The notes: generated by a model from the letters alone, not told the origin. Counted from the stretch's first letter, positions 7,205 through 17,397 are shown. The stretch is DNA of 64,000 bases from Leucobacter insecticola (GCF_011382965.1 NZ_CP049934.1:1674001-1738000), one strand, 5' to 3'. Translations and numbers: made by a program.

Positions 7205-9445
7205 ATGGCTCAAAGACGTCAAGCTCTGTTGGGACTCGTGGCCTGCGGGGCGGTGGTGATATCGATGGTGGGCGGTGCTGCTGCGGTGGCGGATCCGCTG
7301 GTGCCGCTGGCTGGTGAGTTGACGATCGGCACGAATCAACTGTGTCCGGGCACCACGATCCCGGGTGTATCGCACGGTGCGGGGGATCAACTCACGGTGG
7401 ATCTTGCTGCGGTTGCGCAGGCCTCCGGCGCGGATCGGGTGGTCGTCTCAACGCAGGCCGCCGAATCGTGCCGCCTGAATTTGGAGAGCGTATCGTTTGT
7501 GAACCCGGGACCCGTGGTTTCCCTCAACATCGCGGAATATGCGTTCGAATTGGCCTATCCTGCGACGGGACCAAAACTGACCTCGGTTTCCTTCCCCGAA
7601 GGTTTGAGTGAACTGACGATCGGTCGCCAGGCCTTTAGGCAAATAATAAACGGTGATAACTCGCTCAAGACGCTTGTGTTCCCCAATAGCCTCGACAGTC
7701 TTGTGATCGGCTATTCGGCGTTTGAGCAGCGTTCAAAAGGGGGAATGAACGCGTTGACCGAGCTCGTCTTTCCGCAAACACACATGAGAAATCTCGATAT
7801 TGAACTGTCTGGGTTCCAGCAGTACGTATCCGATTCTGACGGAAGCAATACGCTTGCGGTCGTGAAGTTTCCGCCGTCACTTGACTCTCTCAACCTTGGG
7901 TCTTGGTCGTTTGGGCAACAGGTCATCGAGGGGCCAGGGTCGACCGCGCTCGTTGACGTTGATATTCCCTCCGGTATTGAGTCGTTGACCATTGGCAGTC
8001 GTGCCTTTCACCAGTCAACAAATGATGGTGCCACAACTCTTGCCTCTGTGACCTTCCCAGAGGGGCTCAAATACCTCCAGGTCGATGACAGTGCGTTCTT
8101 TACCTCTGCTCGGGAATCCAGCCACCTGACTTCGCTCGTTTTTCCCGCGGGCCTCGAGACATTGAAGCTCGGGTATGGGGCGTTTGCGCAGAGCTCAACC
8201 AACGGACGCACAACGCTTGAGACGATCTCTTTCCCTGATGGGCTTCAGAACCTGACTGTTGGCGGCGCGGCGTTCTACCAGATGGCTGGAAACGGCTCCA
8301 CGTCCCTGAAATCGATTGAGTTCCCCCGTGGTCTGACTACGTTATCGATCGGCACCTACGGCGTGAATCAAGATGCCAGGAACGGATCGAACGTGCTTGA
8401 GTCCGTGGTGTTTCCGGAGGGCCTGAAGTCGCTTGATATCGGTTACGGGGCGTTTTATCAGCAGGCGAACCGCGGCAGCAACGCACTCGCAACTGTGGTG
8501 TTTCCCGAGACCCTCGAAGACCTCGTACTCGAACGGTCGGCGTTCCAACAATCGGTGCTGAGCGGAGGAACGAACGCGCTGTCCTCTGTGGATCTTCCCG
8601 ACGGGCTCAAGAACGCGTCGATTAGGGAGTCTGCCTTTTATCAATACTCAGTTGGGGGTCCCAATCCGCTCACTCGGGTGTCGCTGCCGGGCGGGATGAC
8701 GAGTCTGTCCATCGAACGTCTCGCGTTCTCGCAGTTCCCATCGTCGTTGAAGGTGCTGGAGTTCCGCGCCACCGAGACTCCCGCCACCAGTATCGTGTTC
8801 CCGGCAGATAATCCGATCGCGCCCGCTGATGCGGCGTGGTTGTGGTACGGCGTTGATGGTGCGAATACGGGTACTGATTGGGGTGCGACGGGTCGGGCAT
8901 ATGATCTGGCGGGGTACCGTCAGCTCGCGCTCGAGGGTATCGATGATGCGACGGTGGTGTCGCGGCAGTCGGACACGGTCTTTAGTGCGACGGGTGATTC
9001 GTTCGCGTATCCGAGTACGTTGGGGTCGTTTGCTGAGCCGCGGGTGTTGGCGGATACGCCGGTGCTGCCGTTTACTGAGTGGGGTGTGGTGGTGCCGAAT
9101 GCTGAGCGGGTGGATCACACGCTCGTGGGTTGGTGCACGGATCCGCTGGTGGATGGGAAGTGCCCTGATGGGAGCGACCTGATCAGTGTGACCGGTGCGG
9201 TGTCGGAGTTGGCGTTGCTAGATCCGTTGACGACGGTGTATGCGGTGTGGGAATCTGCTTCGGAACCGGCGCCGGATGTTGATCCTCCCGGGAACGGTGT
9301 CACGCCCAAGCCTGGCGCGCCGGGTGCCGGAGGAAACGGTGAGCTGAGTCGGACGGGCGCGGATTCTGTGGTGGCTGCAACGATCACCATGCTGGTCCTT
9401 GCTACGGGTGGGGCGCTGCTGTTGCTGCGCCGTCGCCGGGTGTGA
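7205..9445 (+). CDS. Leucine-rich-repeat surface protein 1 with sortase signal
   Basis: 746 residues, starting MAQRRQALLGLVACG, a typical signal peptide ending near AVADP. A unique N-terminal region (about 40-125) is followed by some thirteen repeats of about 30 residues (130-515) with consensus FPxGLxxLxIGxxAFxQxxxxGxNxL, a BspA/LRR_5-like solenoid. Then comes a module like the InlB B-repeat/Listeria-Bacteroides repeat (about 600-680, with VDHTLVGWCTD and TTVYAVWE), a Pro/Gly-rich spacer, LSRTG near residue 713, a hydrophobic helix and RRRRV. These features fit a cell-wall-anchored adhesin or surface receptor. No sortase gene is in the window. The ligand is unknown. Confidence 0.85.
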   Translation: MAQRRQALLGLVACGAVVISMVGGAAAVADPLVPLAGELTIGTNQLCPGTTIPGVSHGAGDQLTVDLAAVAQASGADRVVVSTQAAESCRLNLESVSFVNPGPVVSLNIAEYAFELAYPATGPKLTSVSFPEGLSELTIGRQAFRQIINGDNSLKTLVFPNSLDSLVIGYSAFEQRSKGGMNALTELVFPQTHMRNLDIELSGFQQYVSDSDGSNTLAVVKFPPSLDSLNLGSWSFGQQVIEGPGSTALVDVDIPSGIESLTIGSRAFHQSTNDGATTLASVTFPEGLKYLQVDDSAFFTSARESSHLTSLVFPAGLETLKLGYGAFAQSSTNGRTTLETISFPDGLQNLTVGGAAFYQMAGNGSTSLKSIEFPRGLTTLSIGTYGVNQDARNGSNVLESVVFPEGLKSLDIGYGAFYQQANRGSNALATVVFPETLEDLVLERSAFQQSVLSGGTNALSSVDLPDGLKNASIRESAFYQYSVGGPNPLTRVSLPGGMTSLSIERLAFSQFPSSLKVLEFRATETPATSIVFPADNPIAPADAAWLWYGVDGANTGTDWGATGRAYDLAGYRQLALEGIDDATVVSRQSDTVFSATGDSFAYPSTLGSFAEPRVLADTPVLPFTEWGVVVPNAERVDHTLVGWCTDPLVDGKCPDGSDLISVTGAVSELALLDPLTTVYAVWESASEPAPDVDPPGNGVTPKPGAPGAGGNGELSRTGADSVVAATITMLVLATGGALLLLRRRRV
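8797..9378 (+). repeat. Near-identical 3' block of the paired surface genes, copy 1
   Basis: 582 bp identical to 11237-11818 except one base (T at 8860, C at 11300). The genes upstream of the block are only moderately alike, and identity stops abruptly just before the last membrane helix. This suggests recent gene conversion or unequal exchange. Confidence 0.9.
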
Positions 9446-9648
9446 AACGCGGGTATCGGGCGTACGCCTGAACCTGCAGCCCTCCCTGGAATCAGCATGT
9501 TCTGTGTGCGCGGCAAGGAATGAGCTGAGGCCTGTCAAATCTGAACCGTGGGCATTAGAGCGGGGAGGGCTGGCCTGGGAATGTATTCCCGGTTTCGAAA
9601 ATGTTAGTGTTTCCATAGATTTAGACCAGGAATGACGGTGTGTTGAAC

Positions 9649-11885
9649 ATGTCTCAAGGACGTCAAGCTGTGTTGGGGATAATCGCGTGTAGTGCGGTGG
9701 TCATGTCGATGTTTGCAGGTGCTTCTGCGATGGCAGATCCGCCGTTGCCGCGGGCTGGTGAGTTGACGATCGGTGCGGATCAGTTGTGTCCGGGGACTAC
9801 AACTCCGGGGGTCTCGCACGGTGCGGGGGATCAACTCACGGTAGATCTTGCTGCGGTTGCGCAGCCCTCTGGCGCGGACCGGGTGGTGGTCTCAACGCAG
9901 GCCGCCGAATCGTGCCGTCTGAATTTGGAGAGCGTATCGTTTGTGAACCCGGGACCCGTGGTTTCACTCGACATCGCCGACTCTGCGTTCGAGTTTACGG
10001 GTATGTCTCAACCGCCCCGGCTCGCGTCGGTTGCCTTTCCCAACGGGCTCCGCGAACTTACGATCGGTGTGCACGGGTTCAGGCAGTCGCACGGCGGGAC
10101 AAATCCCCTGAGGACGCTCATTTTTCCGGACGCGCTTGACACACTCACCCTCGGAAACGGGGCCTTTGACCAGAGTTCCATTGGGGGAGTAACGGCTTAG
10201 AGACGGTTGTCTTTCCGCAGTCCCACATGCAGAACCTCGATATCGCCCCCAACGCGTTTCTTCAGGTCGTATACGGTGGCTCTGGTAGCAACACCTTGGC
10301 GACAGTTCAGTTCCCTCCCTCCGTCGACCGAATTGAGATCGGGGATTCCGCATTTCGGCAGTGGGTTGAGTCCGGCCAAGGATCCAACGCGCTGATTGGC
10401 GTTGAATTTCCTGCGGGGATGGAATCACTGACGGTCGGCAACCGTGCGTTTGGCCAGTCGACTTCCGAGGGGGCAATTGCCCTGGAGTTTGTGAAGTTTC
10501 CGGATGGCCTGAAGCATCTCACCCTTGAAGAAAACGCGTTCTTTACGGGCGGTGGAGCCTCGACTCGACTGAGGTCGATTGAGTTCCCTGAGGGATTGGA
10601 AACGCTGGAGCTCGGCTACGCAGCTTTGGCTCAGAGCTCGACAACCGGCCACACCACGCTTGAAACCGTGACGTTCCCTGAGGGGCTGCAAACGCTGAGC
10701 GTAGGAAGCGGGGCCATCTCGCAGCATTCGGGAAACGGTCCGACCGCACTGAAGTCGATCGAGTTTCCGGTGGGACTGACATCGCTTACCGTCGGCAATT
10801 TTGGTGTGAGTCAAACCTCTCTCAACGGCTCAAACGTGTTCGAGTTTGTGGTGTTTCCGGAGGGGCTGAAAACTCTCTATGTCGCATATGCGGCGTTCTA
10901 TCAGGAGGCAACCGGTGGGAGTAACGCCCTGAAGAGTGTGGTGTTCCCCGAGGGACTCGAGGATCTCTCGCTGGCGGCGTCGGCGTTTCAGCAGTCGGCG
11001 ACGGGGGGTAAGAATTCGCTTGAGTCGGTGACGCTTCCTGATGGGTTGAAGAAGGCGTCGATTGGTGCGGCAGCGTTTTATCAGAGCGCTCCGGGGAACG
11101 TGAATCCGCTGACGCGGGTGTCATTGCCCGGCGGTATGACGAGTTTGTCGGTTGATCGCCTTGCGTTCTCGCAGTCGCCGTCGTCGCTTGAGGTGTTGGA
11201 GTTCCGTGCGACGGAGACGCCGGCGGACACGATCGCGTTCCCGGCAGATAATCCGATCGCGCCCGCTGATGCGGCGTGGTTGTGGTACGGCGTTGATGGC
11301 GCGAATACGGGTACTGATTGGGGTGCGACGGGTCGGGCATATGATCTGGCGGGGTACCGTCAGCTCGCGCTCGAGGGTATCGATGATGCGACGGTGGTGT
11401 CGCGGCAGTCGGACACGGTCTTTAGTGCGACGGGTGATTCGTTCGCGTATCCGAGTACGTTGGGGTCGTTTGCTGAGCCGCGGGTGTTGGCGGATACGCC
11501 GGTGCTGCCGTTTACTGAGTGGGGTGTGGTGGTGCCGAATGCTGAGCGGGTGGATCACACGCTCGTGGGTTGGTGCACGGATCCGCTGGTGGATGGGAAG
11601 TGCCCTGATGGGAGCGACCTGATCAGTGTGACCGGTGCGGTGTCGGAGTTGGCGTTGCTAGATCCGTTGACGACGGTGTATGCGGTGTGGGAATCTGCTT
11701 CGGAACCGGCGCCGGATGTTGATCCTCCCGGGAACGGTGTCACGCCCAAGCCTGGCGCGCCGGGTGCCGGAGGAAACGGTGAGCTGAGTCGGACGGGCGC
11801 GGATTCTGTGGTGGCTGCGATGGTCAGTGTGCTGGTCCTTGCTGCTGCGGGCGGGAGCCTGCTGCTGCGCCGTCGCCGCAGCTAA
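9649..11885 (+). CDS. Leucine-rich-repeat surface protein 2 with sortase signal (frameshifted as printed)
   Basis: Paralogue of the preceding gene: same signal peptide (MSQGRQAVLGIIACS), N-terminal region, ~30-residue repeats, InlB-like module, LSRTG, membrane helix and RRRRS. The ATG at 9649 is preferred to the in-frame GTG at 9640 because it matches the start of the first gene. The frame breaks at a run of five G (10183-10187): the printed frame stops at 10200, and the rest is open from about 10190 to 11885. One more G gives ...SSIGGSNGLETVVF and a 745-residue protein, against 746 for the neighbour. This is either a sequence error or a short slippage tract. Confidence 0.8.
11237..11818 (+). 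repeat. Near-identical 3' block of the paired surface genes, copy 2
   Basis: Second copy of the block at 8797-9378 (offset 2440 bp). It covers the end of the repeat domain, the InlB-like module and the LSRTG motif. Confidence 0.9.
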
Positions 11886-12055
11886 GCTAAGGTGACGTGG
11901 CCTGCGTGCCTGCCATGTGCTGTCCGGCTGGGAACCCGTGGTCGTCTGCGACGACGTTGCATGAGTGTGTGTTTGGGGCTTTTGCTTCCGAAGGACGCTC
12001 GGAGCGGGCGATCGATGACGCAATTGCGGCGCGGGGTGCGACCCGCTTGAGGGAT

Positions 12056-12511
12056 TCAAGACGAGGGACCCACGCTAGCTTCAAGTGTCGTCCCCCATTC
12101 CTCACGAGTGCGCGTCAATGAGCGCTCAAGGAGTTCCCGGAGCGCCTCACGGTCCACTCCCGTTAGTCGTGTGAGGTACAGGCACGCCTTGCTCGCCTTG
12201 TGCTTGCCGAGTCGCGCCATGAGATCGGGCCAGTGATCCTCAAAATCGCTCGTGAGGTAAATGGTGTGCCGGGCAGCGCCTGGGGCGAACGAGAGGAGCG
12301 GGCCGCGGCCGCTGTGCCCGCTGTCGTAGCTGTACTCATATTCGCCGAACCCAATGATTCGTCCCGCCCACACCACCGGTTCTTCACCAGTCAGTTCGCG
12401 GCACATCTCGAGGATTTCTTCGGCCTCGGCGCGGCGCGGGCCCGTCGCCTTCGCAAGCACCGACTCGATACTCGCCTCGGAGGGCGACATTGTGGGTTTT
12501 GAGCTGGACAT
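12056..12511 (-). CDS. DUF1801 domain protein
   Basis: 151 residues. The motifs EEILEMCRELTGEEPVVW, IIGFGEYEY and GPLLSFAPGAARHTIYL are characteristic of the DUF1801 (YdhG-like) fold, a small cytoplasmic protein of unknown role. It is divergent from vapB, with about 96 bp between the starts. Confidence 0.8.
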   Translation of the reverse strand: MSSSKPTMSPSEASIESVLAKATGPRRAEAEEILEMCRELTGEEPVVWAGRIIGFGEYEYSYDSGHSGRGPLLSFAPGAARHTIYLTSDFEDHWPDLMARLGKHKASKACLYLTRLTGVDREALRELLERSLTRTREEWGTTLEASVGPSS

Positions 12512-12585
12512 GAGGTCTCCTCGAGTGTCGGCACGGTGTGACTGTTTCAGCGTAGGGAAGTGGTTTAGTCCCTTCCTTGCTGTTG

Positions 12586-12603
12586 TTAGCTAGTGTAGAC
12601 TAA
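12586..12603. promoter_or_regulatory. Possible vapBC operator
   Basis: The imperfect palindrome TTAGCTAGTGTAGACTAA ends four bases before the vapB ATG and overlaps a possible -10 (TAGACT), so the mRNA could be nearly leaderless. Antitoxin autoregulation is usual for this family. The site itself is a guess from symmetry. Confidence 0.3.
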
Positions 12604-12607
12604 CCGT

Positions 12608-12846
12608 ATGGTGACGCAAGTAAATATGCATGAGGCGAAGACCCAGCTGTCTGCGCTGGTGGAGCGCGCCCTGTCTGGTGAGCGCGTGGTCATTGCGCGC
12701 GCTGGCACGCCCGTCGTGGACCTGGTGCCGCACTCTCGTGTCACGGTTGTGTTTGGTCTGGGGCGGGGGAGTTCGAGTTCGATGCTGAGAAGTTTGACGC
12801 GCAGGATGCCGAGGTACAGGAACTGTTCTATGGTGCAGCGCTGTGA
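12608..12846 (+). CDS. vapB: Phd/YefM-type antitoxin VapB (frameshifted as printed)
   Basis: The N-terminus (VNMHEAKTQLSALVERALSGE) is the Phd/YefM DNA-binding domain, which needs MHEAKTxLS for dimerisation. The printed frame goes off at the G run 12765-12769. One additional G gives GEFEFDAEKFDAQDAEVQEL, an acidic toxin-binding tail ending at TGA 12844-12846, for 79 residues. The stop then overlaps the toxin start as GTGA. The fit of length, tail chemistry and overlap indicates that the printed run is one base short. Confidence 0.8.
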
Positions 12847-13232
12847 TCCTGCTTGATACCAACGCCTTGATCTGGTCCTATCTGGACGCGCCCCAGCTCG
12901 GGGAGTGTGCGAGGGAGCGCATTCGGCTTGCCGATCGGGTGTTCTATTCCTCGATCTCGGTTTCTGAAATTGTGATCAAACACATGCTCGGAAAGATCAC
13001 GTTGCCCGGAGGTCAGCGGTTTCCTACAGTGTTTGATGAGATGGGTCTGACTGAACTCCGATTTTCGGGCGCACACGCGAGCGAGCTGTTGCATCGTCCT
13101 CGCTTGAGTCGGCATGATCCATTCGATCGATTCCTCATCGGGCAGGCGGAAGCTGAGGGGATGCAGTTCTTGACGGCGGATGCGGCGCTGCTGAAACTCG
13201 GAGAAACTTGGATCATTGACGCTCGGGAGTGA
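12843..13232 (+). CDS. vapC: PIN-domain ribonuclease toxin VapC
   Basis: 129 residues starting GTG within the antitoxin stop (GTGA overlap, so translation is coupled). All acidic PIN positions can be seen: D5 in LLDTNAL, the Glu in SVSEIVIK (about 42), the Asp in HDPFDRFL (about 95) and the Asp in LTADAAL (about 116). These proteins cut RNA when not held by the antitoxin. The sequence is of the PilT/COG3744 type with helix KITLPGG. Confidence 0.9.
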   Translation: MILLDTNALIWSYLDAPQLGECARERIRLADRVFYSSISVSEIVIKHMLGKITLPGGQRFPTVFDEMGLTELRFSGAHASELLHRPRLSRHDPFDRFLIGQAEAEGMQFLTADAALLKLGETWIIDARE

Positions 13233-13281
13233 CTCCAGTCCGCACTATGCTGGAGAGGTTCGCGCATGCAAAGGAGAGCCA

Positions 13282-14352
13282 GTGACCCGCACCATCAAGC
13301 TCGCAGTGATCCCCGGTGATGGGATCGGGCCAGAAGTAATTGAGCAGGCGAATCGAGTTCTTGATGCGGTGCTTGAGGGCAGTGACGTGCGGCTTGAACG
13401 CACCGAATTCAAACTCGGCGCCGAGCGCTTCCTGGAAACGGGCGAGACGCTTCCCGCAAACGAGCAGGCGGCGATCGCGGGCCATGACGCGATCCTTTTT
13501 GGTGCCGTTGGTGGAGTACCTGGCGATCCACGGCTGAAAGCCGCAAACATCGAACGCGGTTTGCTGCTGAAGCTCCGCTTCGACTTTGATCACTACGCCA
13601 ATGTGCGACCGTGCACGCTGTTCCCGGGCGTCACGTCAACGCTCGCCAACCCAGGTGCGGTTGATTTTCTGGTGGTCCGTGAGGGCACCGAGGGTCCCTA
13701 CGCTGGTAACGGGGGTTCGATGCGCTCGGGCACCCCGCACGAGGTCGCGACCGAGGTGTCGGTGAACACGGCCTACGGCGTTGAACGGGTCGTGCGCTAC
13801 GCCTTCGAGACCGCGCAGGCACGACCGCGCAAGAGGCTCACCTGGGTACACAAGACAAATGTGCTGGTGCACGCGGGGGCAATTTGGCAGCGCGTCGTCG
13901 AGACTGTCGCCGCCGAGTATCCCGAGATCGCCGTCGACTACATGCACGTTGACGCGGCGACGATTTTTATGGTGCAGGATCCGGCGCGTTTCGACGTCGT
14001 GGTGACTGATAACCTATTTGGTGACATCCTCACAGACCTTGCTGGCGCGATCGGCGGCGGCATCGGGCTTGCGGCCTCGGGAAACATCAATCCCGATCGC
14101 ACCTTCCCGAGCATGTTTGAACCGGTTCACGGTTCTGCTCCCGACATCGCAGGGCAGCAGAAGGCGGATCCGACCGCGGCGATCCTCTCCGCGAGCATCA
14201 TGCTCGACCACCTCGGCCTCACCTCAGAGGCCAACCGTGTGCGTGACGCAGTGCGCGCCGACCTCGCAGTCCGCGGGGCATCTCCCCGCCAGACGGCGCA
14301 GATCGGCGACGCCGTGATCGCCCAGCTGCAGGCATCAGCGGCGGGTGCCTAA
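13282..14352 (+). CDS. leuB: 3-isopropylmalate dehydrogenase
   Basis: 356 residues from GTG 13282, with AAAGGAG seven bases upstream; the upstream in-frame extension has no homology. It oxidises and decarboxylates 3-isopropylmalate with NAD+ in leucine synthesis. Visible motifs: [11 protein letters not shown] at the N-terminus, [30 protein letters not shown] and the signature [10 protein letters not shown], with metal-binding aspartates. [14 protein letters not shown] follows. It is followed 41 bp later by ilvE, so two branched-chain amino acid genes are together. Confidence 0.95.
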   Translation: MTRTIKLAVIPGDGIGPEVIEQANRVLDAVLEGSDVRLERTEFKLGAERFLETGETLPANEQAAIAGHDAILFGAVGGVPGDPRLKAANIERGLLLKLRFDFDHYANVRPCTLFPGVTSTLANPGAVDFLVVREGTEGPYAGNGGSMRSGTPHEVATEVSVNTAYGVERVVRYAFETAQARPRKRLTWVHKTNVLVHAGAIWQRVVETVAAEYPEIAVDYMHVDAATIFMVQDPARFDVVVTDNLFGDILTDLAGAIGGGIGLAASGNINPDRTFPSMFEPVHGSAPDIAGQQKADPTAAILSASIMLDHLGLTSEANRVRDAVRADLAVRGASPRQTAQIGDAVIAQLQASAAGA

Positions 14353-14393
14353 GCTCAATCGCCGCGGCCCAGATCAACAATGAAGGCATCATC

Positions 14394-15485
14394 ATGACCG
14401 AACTCACGTTCACCCGCACCGAAGCCGCCCGCATGCCCGCGGCCGAGCGCGAGGCGATCCTCGCAGATCCCGGCTTTGGCAACCACTTCACCGATCACAT
14501 GGTGTCGATCGTATGGACCAAAGAAGACGGCTGGCAGCAGCCCGAGCTTTTGCCGTATGGCCCGATTCAGATGGATCCCGCGTCCTCGGTGTTGCACTAC
14601 GGGCAAGAAGTCTTTGAAGGGCTGAAGGCATATCGCCGGGAGGACGGGTCGATCGTCACGTTCCGTCCCGATGAGAACGCCAAGCGTCTGAACGACTCCG
14701 CGCGACGACTCGCGCTACCCGAGATTCCGGTGGAGCTATTTGTTGCTGCCGTGCGCGAGCTCGTCGCGGCGGACGCCGAGTGGGTGCCGCGCGGTGCAGA
14801 CCAGACGCTCTACCTGCGGCCGTTTATGATCGCCGACGAGAGCTTCTTGGGTGTTCGTTCGGCCGAGCGTGCCAGGTTTATGGTGATCGCCAGCCCCGCT
14901 GGTCCCTACTTCTCAGGCGGCGTGAAGCCGGTTTCGATCTGGCTGTCGCAGCAGTACGCCCGTGCTGGCCGCGGTGGCACGGGAGCTGCGAAGTGTGGCG
15001 GCAACTACGCCGCGTCACTGTTGCCCCAGAATGAGGCGGCAGCGCAGGGGTGCCAGCAGGTGCTCTTTACGGATTCCGCGACCCCCGACACGATCGATGA
15101 GCTCGGAGGTATGAATCTGTTCCTGGTGCGAGCCGACGGTACACTGCTGACCCCGCAGCTCAATGGCAACATTCTTGAGGGGATCACCCGCAAGAGCCTC
15201 ATCGAGCTGGCGCGGGATCGTGGTATGGCCGTTGAGGAGCGCGAGCTCACCGTGTCGGAATGGCGCGCGGGCGTCGCGGATGGTTCAATCACAGAGGCCT
15301 TTGCCTGCGGCACCGCCGCGGTGATCACGCCGATCGGTCAGCTCAAGGCCACGGATTTCACGATTGATTTTGGTGCCGCGGCCCCCGGACCTACCACGCT
15401 GGCGCTGCGGGAAGAACTCACCGGAATCCAGTTCGGTACACGCGCTGACACACACGGTTGGCTAGATCTGGTGGTGAAGGGCTGA
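14394..15485 (+). CDS. ilvE: Branched-chain amino acid aminotransferase
   Basis: 363 residues, fold type IV PLP enzyme that transfers amino groups between glutamate and the keto acids of Leu, Ile and Val. The Schiff-base lysine is in GAAKCGGNYAASL near residue 200. LHYGQEVFEGLKAY near residue 70, LYLRPFM and EVEERELT-like VEERELTVSEW are family hallmarks. Operon with leuB upstream and a fumarylacetoacetase-family gene 2 bp downstream. Confidence 0.95.
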   Translation: MTELTFTRTEAARMPAAEREAILADPGFGNHFTDHMVSIVWTKEDGWQQPELLPYGPIQMDPASSVLHYGQEVFEGLKAYRREDGSIVTFRPDENAKRLNDSARRLALPEIPVELFVAAVRELVAADAEWVPRGADQTLYLRPFMIADESFLGVRSAERARFMVIASPAGPYFSGGVKPVSIWLSQQYARAGRGGTGAAKCGGNYAASLLPQNEAAAQGCQQVLFTDSATPDTIDELGGMNLFLVRADGTLLTPQLNGNILEGITRKSLIELARDRGMAVEERELTVSEWRAGVADGSITEAFACGTAAVITPIGQLKATDFTIDFGAAAPGPTTLALREELTGIQFGTRADTHGWLDLVVKG

Positions 15486-15487
15486 GC

Positions 15488-16282
15488 ATGAAAGTTGCAC
15501 GGTTTCAGATTGACGGTGAGATCTCCTACGGGATCCTCGACATGGCCGAAGATGGTTCGGGCGTTGAAATTGTGGAGCTCGCCGCAGATCCGCTGGTCGC
15601 GGGTTTTGACACGACGGGGCGCCGCTTCGCATTCGAAAAGGTGCGCCTGCTCGCGCCCGTAATCCCGCGTTCCAAAGTAGTGTGCGTGGGGAAGAATTAC
15701 CTTGACCACGTCGAGGAGATGCGCGGGGTCACGGGGAACACCGATGCGCCGCCAGCCGAACCGCTCCTGTTTCTGAAGCCGAACACCTCGGTCATTGGCC
15801 CGGGCGAGACTATTCTTCGTCCGGCGGTTTCGGACCGTGTAGAACACGAGGGCGAGCTCGCGATCATCATTGGTGCCCTCGCGAAAGATGTCAGTGAAGA
15901 GGATGCGCTGAAGGTTGTCTTTGGCTTCACCTGCGCCAACGACGTCACGGCGCGCGATATTCAGATCGCCGATGGCCAGTGGACCCGGGGGAAGGGCTTC
16001 GATACGTTCTGCCCGTTGGGCCCGGTCATTGAAACGGATCCGGATCTGCAGGACGCTCGAATCACCACGCGTGTCAACGGTGAGATCAGGCAAGAGGGCC
16101 GCACCTCGCAGCTCATCCACAGTCTCGCCAAGATCGTGTCCTATGCGTCGCACGCATTCACTCTGCTCCCGGGCGACGTGATCCTGACGGGAACACCCGC
16201 GGGAGTTGGTCTGCTCGAACCGGGAGACGTCGTTGAAGTGGAGATCGAGGGGATCGGGATCCTTCGCAATCCCGTGCGCTAA
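15488..16282 (+). CDS. Fumarylacetoacetate hydrolase family protein
   Basis: 264 residues from ATG 15488, two bases after ilvE. The core motifs are KVVCVGKNYLDHVEEM, HEGELAIIIG (metal ligands), TCANDVTARDIQ and GTPAGVGLLEPGD. Family members hydrolyse or decarboxylate acylpyruvates (fumarylpyruvate, oxaloacetate) using a divalent metal. The substrate cannot be told from sequence. Placement between ilvE and gltX is common in actinobacteria, but here gltX is about 12 kb away. Confidence 0.88.
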   Translation: MKVARFQIDGEISYGILDMAEDGSGVEIVELAADPLVAGFDTTGRRFAFEKVRLLAPVIPRSKVVCVGKNYLDHVEEMRGVTGNTDAPPAEPLLFLKPNTSVIGPGETILRPAVSDRVEHEGELAIIIGALAKDVSEEDALKVVFGFTCANDVTARDIQIADGQWTRGKGFDTFCPLGPVIETDPDLQDARITTRVNGEIRQEGRTSQLIHSLAKIVSYASHAFTLLPGDVILTGTPAGVGLLEPGDVVEVEIEGIGILRNPVR

Positions 16283-16290
16283 AGTGCCCT

Positions 16291-17397
16291 ATGGCTTCTG
16301 CAAGCGCCACAGCGCGCCATTTTGGAATTGAAGAAGAGTTTCTTCTTCTCGACGCTGCGAGCGGTCTGCCCCGTAACGTAGCTCACGAGATGATTGCTGC
16401 GCTCCCCGGGTTGCGTGCCGAGGTCGAGTATTTTGAGTGCCAGCTGGAGACCGCGACTCCCGTCTGTCGCTCTGCGAGCGAAGCCCTGGATACGCTGCGT
16501 GAGTTTCGGGCTGGCGCATCTCGCGTTGCCGCGGATCTCGGGGTTGTGCTCGCGAGCACCGGGCTACCGCCGATCGGGGGAGACCGCCCGGGCACGGTGA
16601 CCGCAAAGCCCCGGTACCAGGCGATCGAGAAAAGTCTCGGCAATCTCGTGTCGCACTACTACTCGACCGGTACCCACGTGCACGTCGAGGTGCCATCGCG
16701 TGACACCGGCGTTGAGGTGATGGCGCGGATGGCACGCTGGTCGCCGGTGTTCGTTGCCCTCACAGCGAACTCGCCCATTCATTTGGGGCGGCCGACCGGC
16801 TTTGCGAGCTGGCGATATCTGACGACGATGCAGTGGCCGACGGCGGGGTACCCGCCCTATTTTGAGAGCGGCAGCGACTACGGCGCGATGGTCCAAGAGT
16901 TCATGCGCAGCGGGATCGTGCTCGACGCTGCGCTCGTGAACTGGTCGATCAGACTCTCCGACAATTTCCCCACGGTTGAGTTGCGCACGGCAGACGCGCA
17001 GCTGGATCCGCGTGACACCGTCGCGTTTGCGGTGTTGGTGCGCGCCCTCGTTGACCGCTGCATCGCAGAGGCGGAAACGGGGATCGCCCGCGAGGATCCC
17101 GATCTGCATCTCGTCCGGGGTGCTCACTGGCTTGCCGCGCGTAACGGTCTCGGTTCAGATCTCGTGCACCCCCTCCACGGAGGCTCAGTGCCAGTTGCTG
17201 AGGCAGTCAACGCACTGATTGATCATGTGACGCCGCAGCTTGCCGCTGCCGGAGATCTGGAGTTCGTGACGGCTTACGTTGCGCGGCGCCTGGCGGCGGG
17301 TGAGCCTGCGCGGCTCCAGATGCAGGCGTACGAGCGAGGGGGCGTCGAGGCGCTCCTTGCGCTTTATCGCGCCCGCTCGTGCGCTCGCCAGTTCTAA
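16291..17397 (+). CDS. Carboxylate-amine ligase, YbdK/GCS2 family
   Basis: 368 residues. FGIEEEFLLLD near the N-terminus holds the metal-binding glutamates of glutamate-cysteine ligase type 2. Later motifs are GTHVHVEV, NSPIHLGRPTGFASWR and VELRTADAQLDPRDTVA. The family joins glutamate and cysteine weakly in vitro; the true substrate in actinobacteria is uncertain. The ATG is 8 bp after the previous stop. Confidence 0.88.
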   Translation: MASASATARHFGIEEEFLLLDAASGLPRNVAHEMIAALPGLRAEVEYFECQLETATPVCRSASEALDTLREFRAGASRVAADLGVVLASTGLPPIGGDRPGTVTAKPRYQAIEKSLGNLVSHYYSTGTHVHVEVPSRDTGVEVMARMARWSPVFVALTANSPIHLGRPTGFASWRYLTTMQWPTAGYPPYFESGSDYGAMVQEFMRSGIVLDAALVNWSIRLSDNFPTVELRTADAQLDPRDTVAFAVLVRALVDRCIAEAETGIAREDPDLHLVRGAHWLAARNGLGSDLVHPLHGGSVPVAEAVNALIDHVTPQLAAAGDLEFVTAYVARRLAAGEPARLQMQAYERGGVEALLALYRARSCARQF

